Positions 26,116 to 35,844 of a DNA stretch of 64,000 nucleotides are shown here, in pieces. Below the pieces are notes generated by a model that was given only the letters and a program-made list of their open reading frames with translations, was not told the DNA's origin and searched no databases. The stretch is from Xanthomonas arboricola pv. juglandis. Its GTDB lineage: Bacteria; Pseudomonadota; Gammaproteobacteria; Xanthomonadales; Xanthomonadaceae. The translations under genes and the position numbers were made by a program. Positions within the stretch are counted from its first letter, which is position 1. Every line of letters starts with the position of its first letter. The DNA lies in contig NZ_JZEF01000001.1 in the NCBI RefSeq assembly GCF_001013475.1, positions 1,055,458 through 1,119,457 on the forward strand. The letters run 5' to 3'.

Positions 26116-28023
26116 ATGATTTCCTGGCGTAACCGTTTGACCAAAGCCCTGCCGCAAGCAGCGGTGGTGCTGCATGACCTGTTGATGGTGTGGGTGTGCT
26201 GGCAGCTGCTGCACGCCGGCCGCTACTCCATGCTGCGCGAGGCTCCCGATCTGCCGTTGTGGGATTGGCGCACTGCCGTGGTCCTGGTCGCGCAGGGCCT
26301 TGTGTTCTGGAAGATGGGCCTGTATCGCGGGCTGTGGCGGTTCGCCTCGGTGCCGGACCTATGGAACATCTTCAAGTCGAGTTTTCTCGGCTTGGTCGCG
26401 ATCGTGCTGGCGCTGTCCTATGACCGCCTGGATGGGGTGCCGTTGTCGGTGCTGGTCGTCTATCCGTTCGCTCTGTCGGCGCTGCTGGGTACGCCGCGGC
26501 TGCTGTATCGGGCCTGGAAGGATTACCAGATTGCGCATTCCGGCGATGCCGCGCAGCGCGTGTTGATCCTTGGCGCAGGTCGCGCCGCCGAGGGTCTGGT
26601 CCGTGATCTGCGCCGCACCGGCGCATTCGTGCCGGTCGGCTATCTGGACGATGCCAACAATCTGCATGGCGCCAAGATCCAGGGCCTGAATGTGCTGGGT
26701 AATCTGGACCAGGCTGCAGCCATCGCCAAGGAGACGGCGGCCAAACTGCTGGTCATCGCGATCCCGTCGCTGGATGCCTCGGGCATGCAGCGCGTGGTGG
26801 CCATCTGCGAAAGTACTGGGCTGCCGTTCCGCATGGTGCCCAAGCTGATCAACGTGCTGGAAGGGCGCTCGTTGCCTGGCGAGTTGAAGGAAGTCGCGAT
26901 CGAGGACCTGCTCAACCGCAAGCCGGTTACCCCGGATTGGCGCCTGATTCGCGACTGGTTGACCAACAAGACGGTGATGGTGACTGGTGCGGGTGGTTCG
27001 ATCGGCTCGGAAGTCTGCCGCCAGTGCGCCCGTCACGGCGCGCGCCGCATCGTGCTGCTGGAGATCGATGAGCTGGCGTTGCTGACCGTCGATTCGGACC
27101 TGCGTCGGTTGTTCCCCGATATCGAGGTGGTGCGCGTGCTGGGCGATTGCGGCGACCCGGCGGTGGTCGCGCATGCCTTGAACACCGCGCTGCCGGATGC
27201 CGTCTTTCATGCCGCCGCCTACAAGCAGGTGCCGCTGCTGGAAGAGCAGTTGCGCGAGGCGGTACGCAACAACGTGCTGGCCACCGAAAACGTGGCGCGC
27301 GCCTGCCAGCGTGCACGTATCGAGACCTTTGTCTTCATCTCCACCGACAAGGCGGTCGAGCCGGTCAACGTGCTGGGCGCGAGCAAGCGCTATGCGGAGA
27401 TGATCTGCCAGAGCCTGGACGCACGCGATGCGCCAACGCGCTTCATCACCGTGCGTTTCGGCAACGTGCTGGATTCGGCCGGCAGTGTGGTGCCGTTGTT
27501 CCGTGAGCAGATCCGCCAGGGCGGCCCGGTCACGGTGACGCATCCGGATGTGACGCGTTACTTCATGACCATTCCGGAAGCCTGCCAGTTGGTGGTGCAG
27601 GCCGCGGCCTCCGCCTCGCATGGCGCGATCTATACGCTGGACATGGGCGAGCCGGTGCCGATCCGCCTGCTCGCCGAGCAGATGATCCGTCTTGCCGGCA
27701 AGCAGCCCGGCAAGGATGTGGCGATCCTCTATACCGGCCTGCGTCCGGGCGAGAAGCTGCACGAAACCCTGTTCTATTCCGACGAAGACTATCGCCCCAC
27801 CGCGCATCCAAAGATTCTGGAAGCCGGTGTGCGCGAGTTCTCGCACGAGCAGGTGTTGCAGCTGGTGACGCGCTTGCGTGAGGCGGTTAACCGCTATGAC
27901 ATCAAGGCGATGGAGACTGTGCTCGGCAGTCTGATGCCGGATTTTGCGGCTGCTCGACGGAAAGTCGACGCGCGATCTGATACGGTCGTTCCATTCCCCG
28001 CACGTGAGGTCAGAAGACTTTAA
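26116..28023 (+). CDS. WbpM/CapD-like nucleoside-diphosphate-sugar dehydratase/epimerase
   Basis: A 635-residue membrane-bound enzyme of the long WbpM type. Four membrane segments fill about residues 10-130; a first Rossmann region has RVLILGAGRAAEGLVRDLRR near 150 and a second catalytic one starts with VMVTGAGGSIGSEVCRQCAR near residue 290. Conserved segments are DAVFHAAAYKQVPLLEEQL, TFVFISTDKAVEPVNVLGA and GLRPGEKLHETLF. In SDR dehydratases a catalytic Tyr precedes Lys by three residues; here the position reads VLGASK, with Leu where WbpM-type enzymes have Met. It probably makes a 6-deoxy UDP-sugar for O-antigen. The stop overlaps the galU start (TAATG at 28021-28025). Confidence 0.9.
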   Translation: MISWRNRLTKALPQAAVVLHDLLMVWVCWQLLHAGRYSMLREAPDLPLWDWRTAVVLVAQGLVFWKMGLYRGLWRFASVPDLWNIFKSSFLGLVAIVLALSYDRLDGVPLSVLVVYPFALSALLGTPRLLYRAWKDYQIAHSGDAAQRVLILGAGRAAEGLVRDLRRTGAFVPVGYLDDANNLHGAKIQGLNVLGNLDQAAAIAKETAAKLLVIAIPSLDASGMQRVVAICESTGLPFRMVPKLINVLEGRSLPGELKEVAIEDLLNRKPVTPDWRLIRDWLTNKTVMVTGAGGSIGSEVCRQCARHGARRIVLLEIDELALLTVDSDLRRLFPDIEVVRVLGDCGDPAVVAHALNTALPDAVFHAAAYKQVPLLEEQLREAVRNNVLATENVARACQRARIETFVFISTDKAVEPVNVLGASKRYAEMICQSLDARDAPTRFITVRFGNVLDSAGSVVPLFREQIRQGGPVTVTHPDVTRYFMTIPEACQLVVQAAASASHGAIYTLDMGEPVPIRLLAEQMIRLAGKQPGKDVAILYTGLRPGEKLHETLFYSDEDYRPTAHPKILEAGVREFSHEQVLQLVTRLREAVNRYDIKAMETVLGSLMPDFAAARRKVDARSDTVVPFPAREVRRL

Positions 28024-28916
28024 TGAGCAAGCGTATTCGCAAGGCCGTATTCCCCGTCGCAGGTCTTGGGACCCGCTTTCTTCCGGCAACCAAGACGGTG
28101 CCGAAGGAAATGCTGCCAATCATCGACAAACCTTTGATCCAGTACGCCGTCGACGAGGCCATCCAGGCCGGTTGCGACACGCTGATCTTCGTGACCAATC
28201 GCTACAAGCACTCGATCGCCGACTACTTCGACAAGGCCTACGAACTGGAGCAAAAGCTCGAGCGCGCCGGCAAGCTCGAACAGCTGGAGCTGGTGCGGCA
28301 TGCCTTGCCGGAAGGCGTGCGCGCCATTTTCGTGACGCAGGCCGAAGCGCTCGGTCTGGGTCACGCCGTGCTGTGTGCCAAGGCCGTGGTCGGCGACGAG
28401 CCGTTCGCGGTGTTGCTGCCGGACGACCTGATCTGGAACCGGGGTGCCGGTGCGCTGACCCAGATGGCCGATGTGGCCGAAGCCTCGGGTGGCAGCGTCA
28501 TCGCCGTGGAGGATGTGCCGCACGACAAGACCGCCAGCTACGGCATCGTGGCCACCGATGCGTTCGATGGTCGCAAGGGGCGCATCAACGCCATCGTCGA
28601 AAAGCCCAAGCCGGAAGTGGCACCGAGCAATCTGGCGGTGGTCGGCCGGTATGTGCTCAACCCGAAGATCTTCGAGCTGCTCGAAGAGACCGGTGCCGGT
28701 GCCGGTGGCGAAATCCAGCTGACCGATGCGATTGCCGGACTGCTGCAGCAGGAAACCGTCGACGCCTATCGCTTCGAAGGCCGTCGCTTCGATTGCGGCG
28801 CGCATATCGGCCTGATCGAGGCCACCGTGCATTTCGCGCTCGAGCACGAGAAGCATGGCGGGCCGGCCAAGGAAATCCTGCGCACCGCATTGGCCGAGGC
28901 CGACGCGCGCGGCTGA
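28023..28916 (+). CDS. galU: UTP-glucose-1-phosphate uridylyltransferase
   Basis: A 297-residue nucleotidyltransferase making UDP-glucose from glucose-1-phosphate and UTP. It starts RKAVFPVAGLGTRFLPATKT with the GxGTRFLP nucleotide-binding motif, followed by KTVPKEMLPIIDKPLIQYAV. FVTNRYKHSIADYFDKAYEL, AEALGLGHAVLCAKAVVGDE, AVLLPDDLI and EKPKPEVAPSNLAVVGRYVL complete the GalU pattern. UDP-glucose feeds LPS, xanthan-type exopolysaccharide and glucan synthesis. It overlaps the WbpM-like gene and is followed by a strong terminator, so it is last in the lapA-to-galU run of genes. Confidence 0.96.
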   Translation: MSKRIRKAVFPVAGLGTRFLPATKTVPKEMLPIIDKPLIQYAVDEAIQAGCDTLIFVTNRYKHSIADYFDKAYELEQKLERAGKLEQLELVRHALPEGVRAIFVTQAEALGLGHAVLCAKAVVGDEPFAVLLPDDLIWNRGAGALTQMADVAEASGGSVIAVEDVPHDKTASYGIVATDAFDGRKGRINAIVEKPKPEVAPSNLAVVGRYVLNPKIFELLEETGAGAGGEIQLTDAIAGLLQQETVDAYRFEGRRFDCGAHIGLIEATVHFALEHEKHGGPAKEILRTALAEADARG

Positions 28917-28939
28917 TTGCCCGGCCATCACCTGCATCT

Positions 28940-28967
28940 ACGAACGACGCCATCCGGCGTCGTTCGT
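28940..28967 (+). terminator. Hairpin terminator after galU
   Basis: Perfect 12-bp arms (ACGAACGACGCC and complement) around ATCC, 24 nt after the galU stop, followed by CGTTTGC. It probably ends the polysaccharide transcript. Confidence 0.7.
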
Positions 28968-29089
28968 CGTTTGCGGCCTCGCTGGTCGAGAACGCCGTGC
29001 TGTTGGGGTGATCGACACGGCAGGCCGCTTTGCCAACTGCGCACTCTGGTGCCGGCCAGTGGTGCGCGCCTGCCGCTAGAATCCTCGGC

Positions 29090-30947
29090 ATGAGCCAGCC
29101 TGCCGAATCCAGCGAACTGATCAACGTGGTGGCCCTGCTGGGCGCTGCCGTGGTCGCCATCCCGGTGTTTCGACGTCTGGGCCTGGGCTCGGTGCTGGGT
29201 TACCTGGCCGCGGGTCTGGCGATCGGTCCGTTCGGCCTGGGCCTGTTCGATGACCCGCAGGCGATCCTGCACGTGGCTGAGTTGGGCGTGGTGATGTTCC
29301 TGTTCGTGATCGGGCTGGAAATGCGGTCGTCCCACCTGTGGAGCCTGCGCAAGGAGATCTTCGGCCTGGGGACGCTGCAGATCGCAGTGTGCGCGCTGGT
29401 GCTGACCGGCATCGGCCTGTTGCTCGGCTTCGCGCCGCCGGTGGCATTCGTGGCCGCATCCGGCTTCGTGCTGACCTCCACGGCGGTGGTGATGCAGTTG
29501 CTGGCAGAGCGGGGCGATGTCGCCTTGCCGCCGGGCCAGAAGATCGTGGCGATCCTGTTGTTCGAGGACCTGTTGATCGTGCCGCTGCTGGCGATCGTGG
29601 CCTGGATGGGCGCCAGCGGCGACCCGCAGGCGGCCACGCAGCGCTGGCAGGACATCGGCATCGGTCTGGCCTGCATCGTTGGCCTGGTGGTGGCGGGGCG
29701 CTGGCTGCTCAATCCCTTGTTCCGCATCCTGGCCGCGTCTAAGGCGCGCGAGGTGATGACGGCGGCGGCCTTGCTGGTGGTGCTGGGCGCGGCGCTGCTG
29801 ATGCAGGTCGGCGGGCTGTCGATGGCGATGGGCGCGTTTCTGGCCGGTGTGCTGCTGTCCGAATCCACCTTCCGGCATCAGATCGAGGCGGATATCGAGC
29901 CGTTCCGCGGCATCCTGCTGGGGCTGTTCTTCCTGGGCGTCGGCATGAGCCTGGACCTGCATGTGGTTGCGGCCGACTGGCGGCTGATCGTAGCCGGTCT
30001 GCTGGCCCTGATGCTCGGCAAGGGCGCGTGCATCTACGCCGTGGCGCGGCTGATGCGCAGCGACCATCGCCAGGCGATGGATCGTGGCGTGCTGATGGCG
30101 CAGGGCGGCGAGTTCGCCTTCGTGCTGTTCGCGGCGGCATCGGCCTCCGGCGTCATCGACGCGCAGGTCAACGCCAGCCTGACGGCGATCGTGGTGTTGT
30201 CGATGGCGCTGACGCCGCTGTTCGTGCTGTTGCAGCGACGGCTGACGCCGGCCGCCCAGCCGACGCTGGAAGGCGTGGAAGCCGTCAGTGGCCAGACCGG
30301 CAGCGTGCTGATCATCGGGTTCGGGCGCTTCGGGCAGGTTGCCAGCCAGTCACTGCTGGCGCGCGATGTGGATGTGACCATCATCGATAACGACATCGAG
30401 ATGATCCAGAGCGCAGAACAGTTCGGTTTCAAGATCTACTACGGCGACGGCACCCGGCTCGATGTGCTGCATGCCTCCGGTGCGCACAGCGCCCGCGCGA
30501 TCGCGGTGTGCATCGACAACCGCGAGGCGGCCAAATCGCATCGTCGAGCTGGCAACGCGCGAGTTCCCGCACGCCAGGTTGCTGGTGCGTTCGTTCGACC
30601 GTGAGCACTCATTGCAGTTGGTCGCTGCCGGGGTGGACTACCAGATTCGCGAGACCTTCGAGTCGGCGGTGGCGTTCGGGCAGGCGGCCCTGGTCGAGCT
30701 GGGCGTGGACGAGGACGAGGCTGTCACCATCGCGCGCGAGATCCGGCGGCGCGATGCCGAGCGGTTCGAACTGGAGATTGCGGCCGGCAATACGCGTGCC
30801 GGTGCGGTGGCAGGGCTGATGTACGGCAATCTCACGCCCACCGTGCCCAAGCCCACGCCGTTCACCCCGCCGCGGCGGGAGAGCCGCACGCTCAATCCCG
30901 ATGCGGTGCCGCAGGCCACTCAGCCCGAAGCCGTGACCCGCGACTGA
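29090..30947 (+). pseudogene. CPA2-family K+/H+ antiporter (KefB/KefC-like), frameshifted
   Basis: A monovalent cation:proton antiporter of the CPA2 family, about 618 residues if repaired. Some 12-13 membrane segments (from INVVALLGAAVVAIPVFRRL) include the family stretch GEFAFVLFAAASASGVIDAQ. A C-terminal RCK/TrkA-N domain follows with SVLIIGFGRFGQVASQSLLA. The frame breaks inside that domain: the first reading frame runs from 29090 to a stop at 30604, after CIDNREAAKSHRR, and the correct continuation (IVELATREFPHARLLVRSFD to the stop at 30947) is in the next frame. The region CCAAATCGC at 30531-30539 has one A too many; with AA it reads EAANRIVELATREF. The frameshift may be a real mutation removing part of the regulatory domain or a homopolymer sequencing error. 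Confidence 0.88.
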
Positions 30948-31031
30948 GTCGTGTGCGGCTGGCGAGCACCGAAGCGGGTTCGGCGCTGGGATTGCCTCGG
31001 CTGGTCGAGAAAAAACCTGGGGTGATAGAAC

Positions 31032-31053
31032 GGCCGGCACCAAGCTGCCGGCC
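31032..31053 (-). terminator. Hairpin between the antiporter and DUF1244 genes
   Basis: GGCCGGCA and TGCCGGCC pair across a 6-nt loop, 21 nt past the stop of the minus-strand DUF1244 gene and 85 nt after the plus-strand antiporter stop. It can end either converging transcript; no T run is adjacent. Confidence 0.5.
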
Positions 31054-31074
31054 TGAGCTGACAAGTCGGCCGGC

Positions 31075-31395
31075 TCAGCCGTGCCGGCGTTGAGCGGCCG
31101 CGAAGGCTTCCAGTTGCTCGGGCGTGGCGTCTTTCTGGTGCTGCTGTTTCCAGTCGGCAAACGGCATGCCGTACACCGCTTCGCGCGCCTGCTCCTTGCT
31201 CATCGGCTGGCCGTGCGCTTCGGCGGCTTCGCGGTACCAGTCGCCCAGGCAGTTGCGGCAGAAGCCGGCCAGGATCATCAGATCGATGTTCTGCACATCC
31301 GGGCGCTGCTGGTTGAGATGCTGCAACAGACGGCGAAATGCGGCCGCTTCGATGGACGTGGTGATGGAATCGGGTGTCGAGGTGGTGTCGGTCAT
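31075..31395 (-). CDS. DUF1244-family small protein
   Basis: A 106-residue protein with the DUF1244 signature LMILAGFCRNCLGDWYREAA, in which two Cys lie in a CxxC arrangement, then MSKEQAREAVYGMPFADWKQ and HQKDATPEQLEAFAA. DUF1244 proteins are small helical proteins found in proteobacteria, and no function is established. The gene stands alone between the antiporter and folD and is read toward the antiporter. The ATG at 31395 is the only plausible start. Confidence 0.87.
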   Translation of the reverse strand: MTDTTSTPDSITTSIEAAAFRRLLQHLNQQRPDVQNIDLMILAGFCRNCLGDWYREAAEAHGQPMSKEQAREAVYGMPFADWKQQHQKDATPEQLEAFAAAQRRHG

Positions 31396-31444
31396 GACGG
31401 AATCGGGGACAATAGACGGCCTTCGACTCTACACCTGACGCCCC

Positions 31445-32329
31445 ATGACCGTTTCCGCGCCAGCTGCCTCTGCTCCGGCCCGCCTTCTCGATGGTCGCCG
31501 CATCGCCGAGGAATTGCTCGACGGGCTGAAGCTGCGCGTGGATGCGCGCCTGGCTGCCGGCAAGACGCGCCCCGGGCTGGCGGTGGTGCTGGTGGGTGGC
31601 GACCCGGCCTCGTCGGTGTATGTGCGCAACAAGCGGCGTGCGGCGGAAAAGGTCGGCATCGAGGCCTTCGATTACGACTTGCCGCAGGGCACCAGCGAGG
31701 CGGAGTTGGCGCGGCTGATCGACCAGCTCAATGCCGATCCCAAGATCCACGGCATCCTGATCCAGCTGCCGCTGCCGGGCATCCACGATGCCAATCGCCT
31801 GATCCAGCGCATCGATCCGCGCAAGGACGTCGACGGCTTCCATCCGCAGAATGTCGGGCACCTGGCGCTGCGCGAGTTCGGCCTGCGTCCGTGCACGCCG
31901 CGCGGCATCGTGACCTTGCTGGGCCACACCGATCAGCCGGTGCGCGGCCGCAACGCGACCATCGTGGGCGTGAGCAATCACGTCGGCCGGCCGATGGGCC
32001 TGGAGCTGCTGATCGCCGGTTGCACGGTCACCAGCTGCCACAAGTTCACCCCGCCCGAGGTGCTGGAAGCCAGCGTGCGCAATGCCGACATCCTGGTGGT
32101 GGCGGTCGGTCGCCCGGGCCTGATTCCGGGCGAATGGATCAAGCCGGGCGCAGTGGTGATCGATGTCGGCATCAATCGGCTGGACGACGGCCGCCTGGTC
32201 GGCGATGTCGGTTTCGACGCAGCGGTGCAACGTGCGGCCTGGATCACGCCGGTGCCGGGTGGAGTCGGGCCGATGACGGTCGCCACGCTGATGCAGAACA
32301 CCCTGGAAGCGGCCGACGCGGCCGGCTGA
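31445..32329 (+). CDS. folD: Bifunctional methylenetetrahydrofolate dehydrogenase/cyclohydrolase
   Basis: A 294-residue cytoplasmic enzyme that interconverts 5,10-methylene-THF and 10-formyl-THF with NADP. Characteristic segments: [20 protein letters not shown] with the catalytic Lys region, [36 protein letters not shown], the NADP-binding [20 protein letters not shown] and the C-terminal [20 protein letters not shown]. It lies between the minus-strand DUF1244 gene and the guaB-guaA purine genes; formyl-folate supply suits purine synthesis. About 15-20 residues before ARLLDGRRI are a low-complexity Ser/Ala extension. Confidence 0.96.
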   Translation: MTVSAPAASAPARLLDGRRIAEELLDGLKLRVDARLAAGKTRPGLAVVLVGGDPASSVYVRNKRRAAEKVGIEAFDYDLPQGTSEAELARLIDQLNADPKIHGILIQLPLPGIHDANRLIQRIDPRKDVDGFHPQNVGHLALREFGLRPCTPRGIVTLLGHTDQPVRGRNATIVGVSNHVGRPMGLELLIAGCTVTSCHKFTPPEVLEASVRNADILVVAVGRPGLIPGEWIKPGAVVIDVGINRLDDGRLVGDVGFDAAVQRAAWITPVPGGVGPMTVATLMQNTLEAADAAG

Positions 32330-32419
32330 GGCGCGCGTAACGCTGCATTGCAGTCGCGTTGTGTCTTCGTGAAGGCTTTCAGGGTAAAATGCCGCGCTTC
32401 CCCAAACTCGGGTCCGCCG

Positions 32420-33877
32420 ATGCTCCGCATCCAGGCTGAAGCTCTCACCTACGACGACGTTTCCCTCGTCCCCGCTCATTCGATCGTCCTGCCCAAGGAC
32501 GTCAGCCTGGAAACCCGGCTGACCCGCGATCTGCGCCTGAAGCTGCCGATTCTCTCGGCCGCGATGGACACAGTGACCGAGCACCGCCTGGCGGTGGCCA
32601 TGGCCCAGCTGGGCGGCATCGGCATCATCCACAAGAATCTGACCCCTGCGCAGCAGGCCGGCGAAGTCGCCCGGGTCAAGAAATTCGAATCCGGCGTGAT
32701 CACCGAGCCGTTCACGGTGAGCCCGGACACGACCATCGGCGAGGTGCTCAAGCTGACCCGCGCGCGCAACATCTCCGGCGTGCCGGTGGTGGATGGCAGC
32801 GAACTGGTCGGCATCGTCACCAGCCGCGACATGCGCTTCGAGAAGAAGCTCGACGATCCGGTCCGCCATATCATGACCAAGAAGGATCGCCTGATCACCG
32901 TGCGCGAAGGCGCCAGTGACGAGGAAGTGCTGGAGCTGCTGCATCGCAACCGCATCGAAAAGATCCTGGTGGTCAACGACAGCTTCGAGCTGCGCGGCCT
33001 GATCACGGTCAAGGACATCCAGAAGAAGACCGACAACCCCAACGCGGCCAAGGACGGGTCCACGCGCCTGCTGGTCGGCGCGGCGGTCGGCGTGGGCGGC
33101 GACACCGAGCAGCGCATCGAACTGCTGGCTGCGGCCGGCGTGGACGTGGTCATCGTCGATACCGCGCACGGCCATTCGCAGGGCGTGATCGATCGCGTGG
33201 CCTGGGTCAAGAAGGCGTATCCGCAGCTGCAGGTGATCGGCGGCAACATCGTCACCGGCGATGCCGCGCTGGCATTGATGGACGCCGGCGCCGATGCGGT
33301 CAAGGTCGGCGTGGGCCCCGGGTCGATCTGCACCACGCGCGTGGTCGCCGGTGTCGGCGTGCCGCAGATCACCGCGGTGGACATGGTCGCCGAGGCGCTG
33401 CAGGACCGCATTCCGCTGATCGCCGATGGCGGCATCCGCTACTCGGGCGACATCGGCAAGGCGCTGGTCGCCGGCGCCTCCACGGTGATGGTCGGCGGCC
33501 TGTTCGCCGGCACCGAGGAAGCCCCGGGCGAGGTCGAGCTGTTCCAGGGCCGCAGCTACAAGAGCTACCGCGGCATGGGCAGCCTGGGCGCGATGGAGAA
33601 GGGGTCCAAGGACCGCTATTTCCAGGATTCCAGCGATGCCGACAAGCTGGTGCCGGAAGGCATCGAAGGGCGCGTGCCGTATCGCGGCCCGGTCGGTGGC
33701 ATCGTCCATCAGCTGATCGGCGGCCTGCGCGCCACGATGGGCTATGTGGGCTGCGCGACCATCGAGGAAATGCGCACCAAGCCGAAGTTCGTCACCATCA
33801 CCGGTGCCGGTCAGCGCGAGAGCCATGTCCACGACGTGCAGATCACCAAGGAACCGCCGAATTACCGCATGGGCTGA
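32420..33877 (+). CDS. guaB: Inosine-5'-monophosphate dehydrogenase
   Basis: A 485-residue enzyme converting IMP to XMP with NAD. It starts [20 protein letters not shown]; the TIM barrel is interrupted by two CBS domains (about residues 95-210, with [20 protein letters not shown] and [20 protein letters not shown]). The active-site loop [20 protein letters not shown] carries the catalytic Cys near residue 302. The C-terminal stretch [20 protein letters not shown] is the flap. The start at 32420 was chosen at the usual family position; the frame remains open 24 codons upstream. guaA follows after 99 nt, containing an inverted repeat. Confidence 0.97.
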   Translation: MLRIQAEALTYDDVSLVPAHSIVLPKDVSLETRLTRDLRLKLPILSAAMDTVTEHRLAVAMAQLGGIGIIHKNLTPAQQAGEVARVKKFESGVITEPFTVSPDTTIGEVLKLTRARNISGVPVVDGSELVGIVTSRDMRFEKKLDDPVRHIMTKKDRLITVREGASDEEVLELLHRNRIEKILVVNDSFELRGLITVKDIQKKTDNPNAAKDGSTRLLVGAAVGVGGDTEQRIELLAAAGVDVVIVDTAHGHSQGVIDRVAWVKKAYPQLQVIGGNIVTGDAALALMDAGADAVKVGVGPGSICTTRVVAGVGVPQITAVDMVAEALQDRIPLIADGGIRYSGDIGKALVAGASTVMVGGLFAGTEEAPGEVELFQGRSYKSYRGMGSLGAMEKGSKDRYFQDSSDADKLVPEGIEGRVPYRGPVGGIVHQLIGGLRATMGYVGCATIEEMRTKPKFVTITGAGQRESHVHDVQITKEPPNYRMG

Positions 33878-33889
33878 TGCCTCTGCGTG

Positions 33890-33967
33890 AATGGGGAATC
33901 GGGAGTCGGAATCGATGAACCAGCGTCTGCGCCGCTTTGCCCATTCCCGATTCCCCGTTCCCGATTC
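33890..33967. repeat. Interrupted inverted repeat between guaB and guaA
   Basis: GGGGAATCGGGAGTCGGAATCG near 33896-33914 pairs imperfectly with CCCGATTCCCCGTTCCCGATTCC at 33945-33967; the GGGAATCGGG unit recurs. This is a low-complexity palindromic repeat of the kind dispersed in Xanthomonas genomes. It may form an mRNA hairpin before guaA. Confidence 0.6.
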
Positions 33968-33976
33968 CCGGCGCCA

Positions 33977-35542
33977 ATGACCAACATCCACAGCGACAAG
34001 ATCCTCATCCTCGATTTCGGCGCGCAGTACACCCAGCTGATTGCGCGGCGTATCCGCGAGATCGGGGTGTATTGCGAGATCTGGGCCTGGGATCATGACC
34101 CGGCCGAGATCGCCGGTTTCGGCGCCAAGGGCATCATCCTGTCCGGTGGTCCGGAGTCGACCACCTTGCCGGGTGCGCCGGTCGCGCCGCAGGAAGTGTT
34201 CGACAGCGGCTTGCCGGTGTTCGGCATCTGCTACGGCATGCAGACGCTGGCTGCGCAGCTGGGTGGTGCGACCGAGGCGGCGGACCAGCGCGAATTCGGT
34301 CATGCCGAAGTCGATGTGGTGGCCGCCGATGCCTTGTTCGCAGGGCTGACCGATCATGCCGGCGCATCGCGTCTCAATGTGTGGATGAGCCACGGCGACC
34401 ACGTGTCGCAGGTGCCGCCGGGCTTCACCGTCACCGCGGTGACCGACCGCATTCCGGTGGCGGCGATGTCCAACGAGGACAAGCGCTGGTACGGCGTGCA
34501 GTTTCATCCCGAGGTCACCCACACGCTGCAGGGCCAGACCTTGCTGCGCCGCTTCGTGGTCGATGTCTGCGGCTGCCAGACGCTGTGGACGGCGGCCAAC
34601 ATCATCGACGACCAGATCGCGCGCGTGCGCGAGCAGGTGGGCGATGACGAAGTGATCCTGGGCCTGTCCGGCGGCGTCGATTCGTCGGTGGTCGCCGCGC
34701 TGTTGCACAAGGCGATCGGCGACAAGCTGACCTGCGTGTTCGTCGATACCGGCCTGCTGCGCTGGCAGGAAGGCGACCAGGTGATGGCGATGTTCGCCGA
34801 GCACATGGGCGTGAAGGTGATCCGCGTCAATGCGGCCGACCGCTATTTCGCCAAGCTCGAAGGCGTCAGCGACCCGGAAGCCAAGCGCAAGATCATCGGC
34901 AACCTGTTCGTGGATATCTTCGACGAGGAATCCAACAAGCTGGCCAATGCCAAGTGGCTGGCGCAGGGCACGATCTATCCGGACGTGATCGAGTCGGCCG
35001 GCAGCAAGACCGGCAAGGCCCACGTGATCAAGAGTCACCACAACGTCGGTGGCCTGCCCGAGCACATGAAACTGGGCCTGGTCGAGCCGTTGCGCGAATT
35101 GTTCAAGGACGAAGTGCGCCGCCTCGGTGTCGAACTCGGCCTGCCGCGCACGATGGTGTACCGCCATCCGTTCCCGGGCCCGGGCCTGGGCGTGCGCATC
35201 CTGGGCGAAGTGAAGCGCGAATACGCCGAATTGCTGGCCAAGGCCGATGCGATCTTCATCGATGAACTGCGCAAGGCCGATCTGTACGACACCACCAGCC
35301 AGGCGTTTGCGGTGTTCCTGCCGGTCAAGTCGGTCGGCGTGGTCGGCGATGCACGCGCCTACGAATGGGTGATCGCACTGCGCGCAGTGGAGACCATCGA
35401 CTTCATGACCGCGCACTGGGCGCACCTGCCGTACGATTTCCTCGGCACGGTGAGCAACCGCATCATCAACGAACTGCGCGGCGTCTCGCGCGTGGTCTAC
35501 GACATCTCCGGCAAGCCGCCGGCGACCATTGAGTGGGAGTGA
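33977..35542 (+). CDS. guaA: GMP synthase (glutamine-hydrolysing)
   Basis: A 521-residue enzyme that aminates XMP to GMP. The N-terminal class I amidotransferase has [20 protein letters not shown], the nucleophile in [16 protein letters not shown] (Cys near residue 82) and the His-Glu pair in [13 protein letters not shown]. The synthetase part holds the P-loop-like [17 protein letters not shown] and later [13 protein letters not shown] and [15 protein letters not shown]. The C-terminus ends [17 protein letters not shown], exactly where integrative elements often insert. Immediately downstream the integrase-bearing region begins, with the coding end kept intact by the element. Confidence 0.97.
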   Translation: MTNIHSDKILILDFGAQYTQLIARRIREIGVYCEIWAWDHDPAEIAGFGAKGIILSGGPESTTLPGAPVAPQEVFDSGLPVFGICYGMQTLAAQLGGATEAADQREFGHAEVDVVAADALFAGLTDHAGASRLNVWMSHGDHVSQVPPGFTVTAVTDRIPVAAMSNEDKRWYGVQFHPEVTHTLQGQTLLRRFVVDVCGCQTLWTAANIIDDQIARVREQVGDDEVILGLSGGVDSSVVAALLHKAIGDKLTCVFVDTGLLRWQEGDQVMAMFAEHMGVKVIRVNAADRYFAKLEGVSDPEAKRKIIGNLFVDIFDEESNKLANAKWLAQGTIYPDVIESAGSKTGKAHVIKSHHNVGGLPEHMKLGLVEPLRELFKDEVRRLGVELGLPRTMVYRHPFPGPGLGVRILGEVKREYAELLAKADAIFIDELRKADLYDTTSQAFAVFLPVKSVGVVGDARAYEWVIALRAVETIDFMTAHWAHLPYDFLGTVSNRIINELRGVSRVVYDISGKPPATIEWE

Positions 35543-35844
35543 CGGAGCGTCTTTCGGAGGCTATCGCCAGGTATCGGTAGAAGTGACTTAACTTGTTGAT
35601 TTTAAATGTATAAGTTGAGTTCTCTATCGGTGGCTATCGCCGGCCAGCAGAACGGGTCGGCGACAGAACTGACGGTAAGCCCCCGGAGGTCGGATCCAGA
35701 CCTTCCTGTTTACTATTGAGACCGAACCGGTCTTTGACGGTAAAAAACTCCTGAGGAAAGCTTGTTTCATGCGGCTTTCCGAGCATCAACGGGTCTCCAG
35801 GTCCCTGACGGTAAAAGCCGTCACGAACAGGAGGAACCCCCTCA
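35543..35844. other. attL-side region with three TGACGGTAA direct repeats
   Basis: The 302 bp between guaA and the integrase hold no gene. They contain TGACGGTAA at 35670-35678, 35735-35743 and 35806-35814 (65 and 71 bp apart), and a duplicated GGCTATCGCC(A/G)G motif. Evenly spaced direct repeats next to an integrase are typical of arm-type or excisionase binding sites; a fourth TGACGGTAA is at 42043-42051. The lower-GC stretch around 35590-35625 fits a promoter/regulatory region. Confidence 0.5.

Noticed and set aside
30920..35425. A 1501-codon open frame on the minus strand
   Set aside because: It runs antisense through folD, guaB and guaA, all convincing genes; it is a by-product of high GC content.
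35543..35844. tRNA gene as the integration site
   Set aside because: No tRNA fold was found between guaA and the integrase; the island borders guaA itself. No tRNA or rRNA gene was recognised anywhere in the window.
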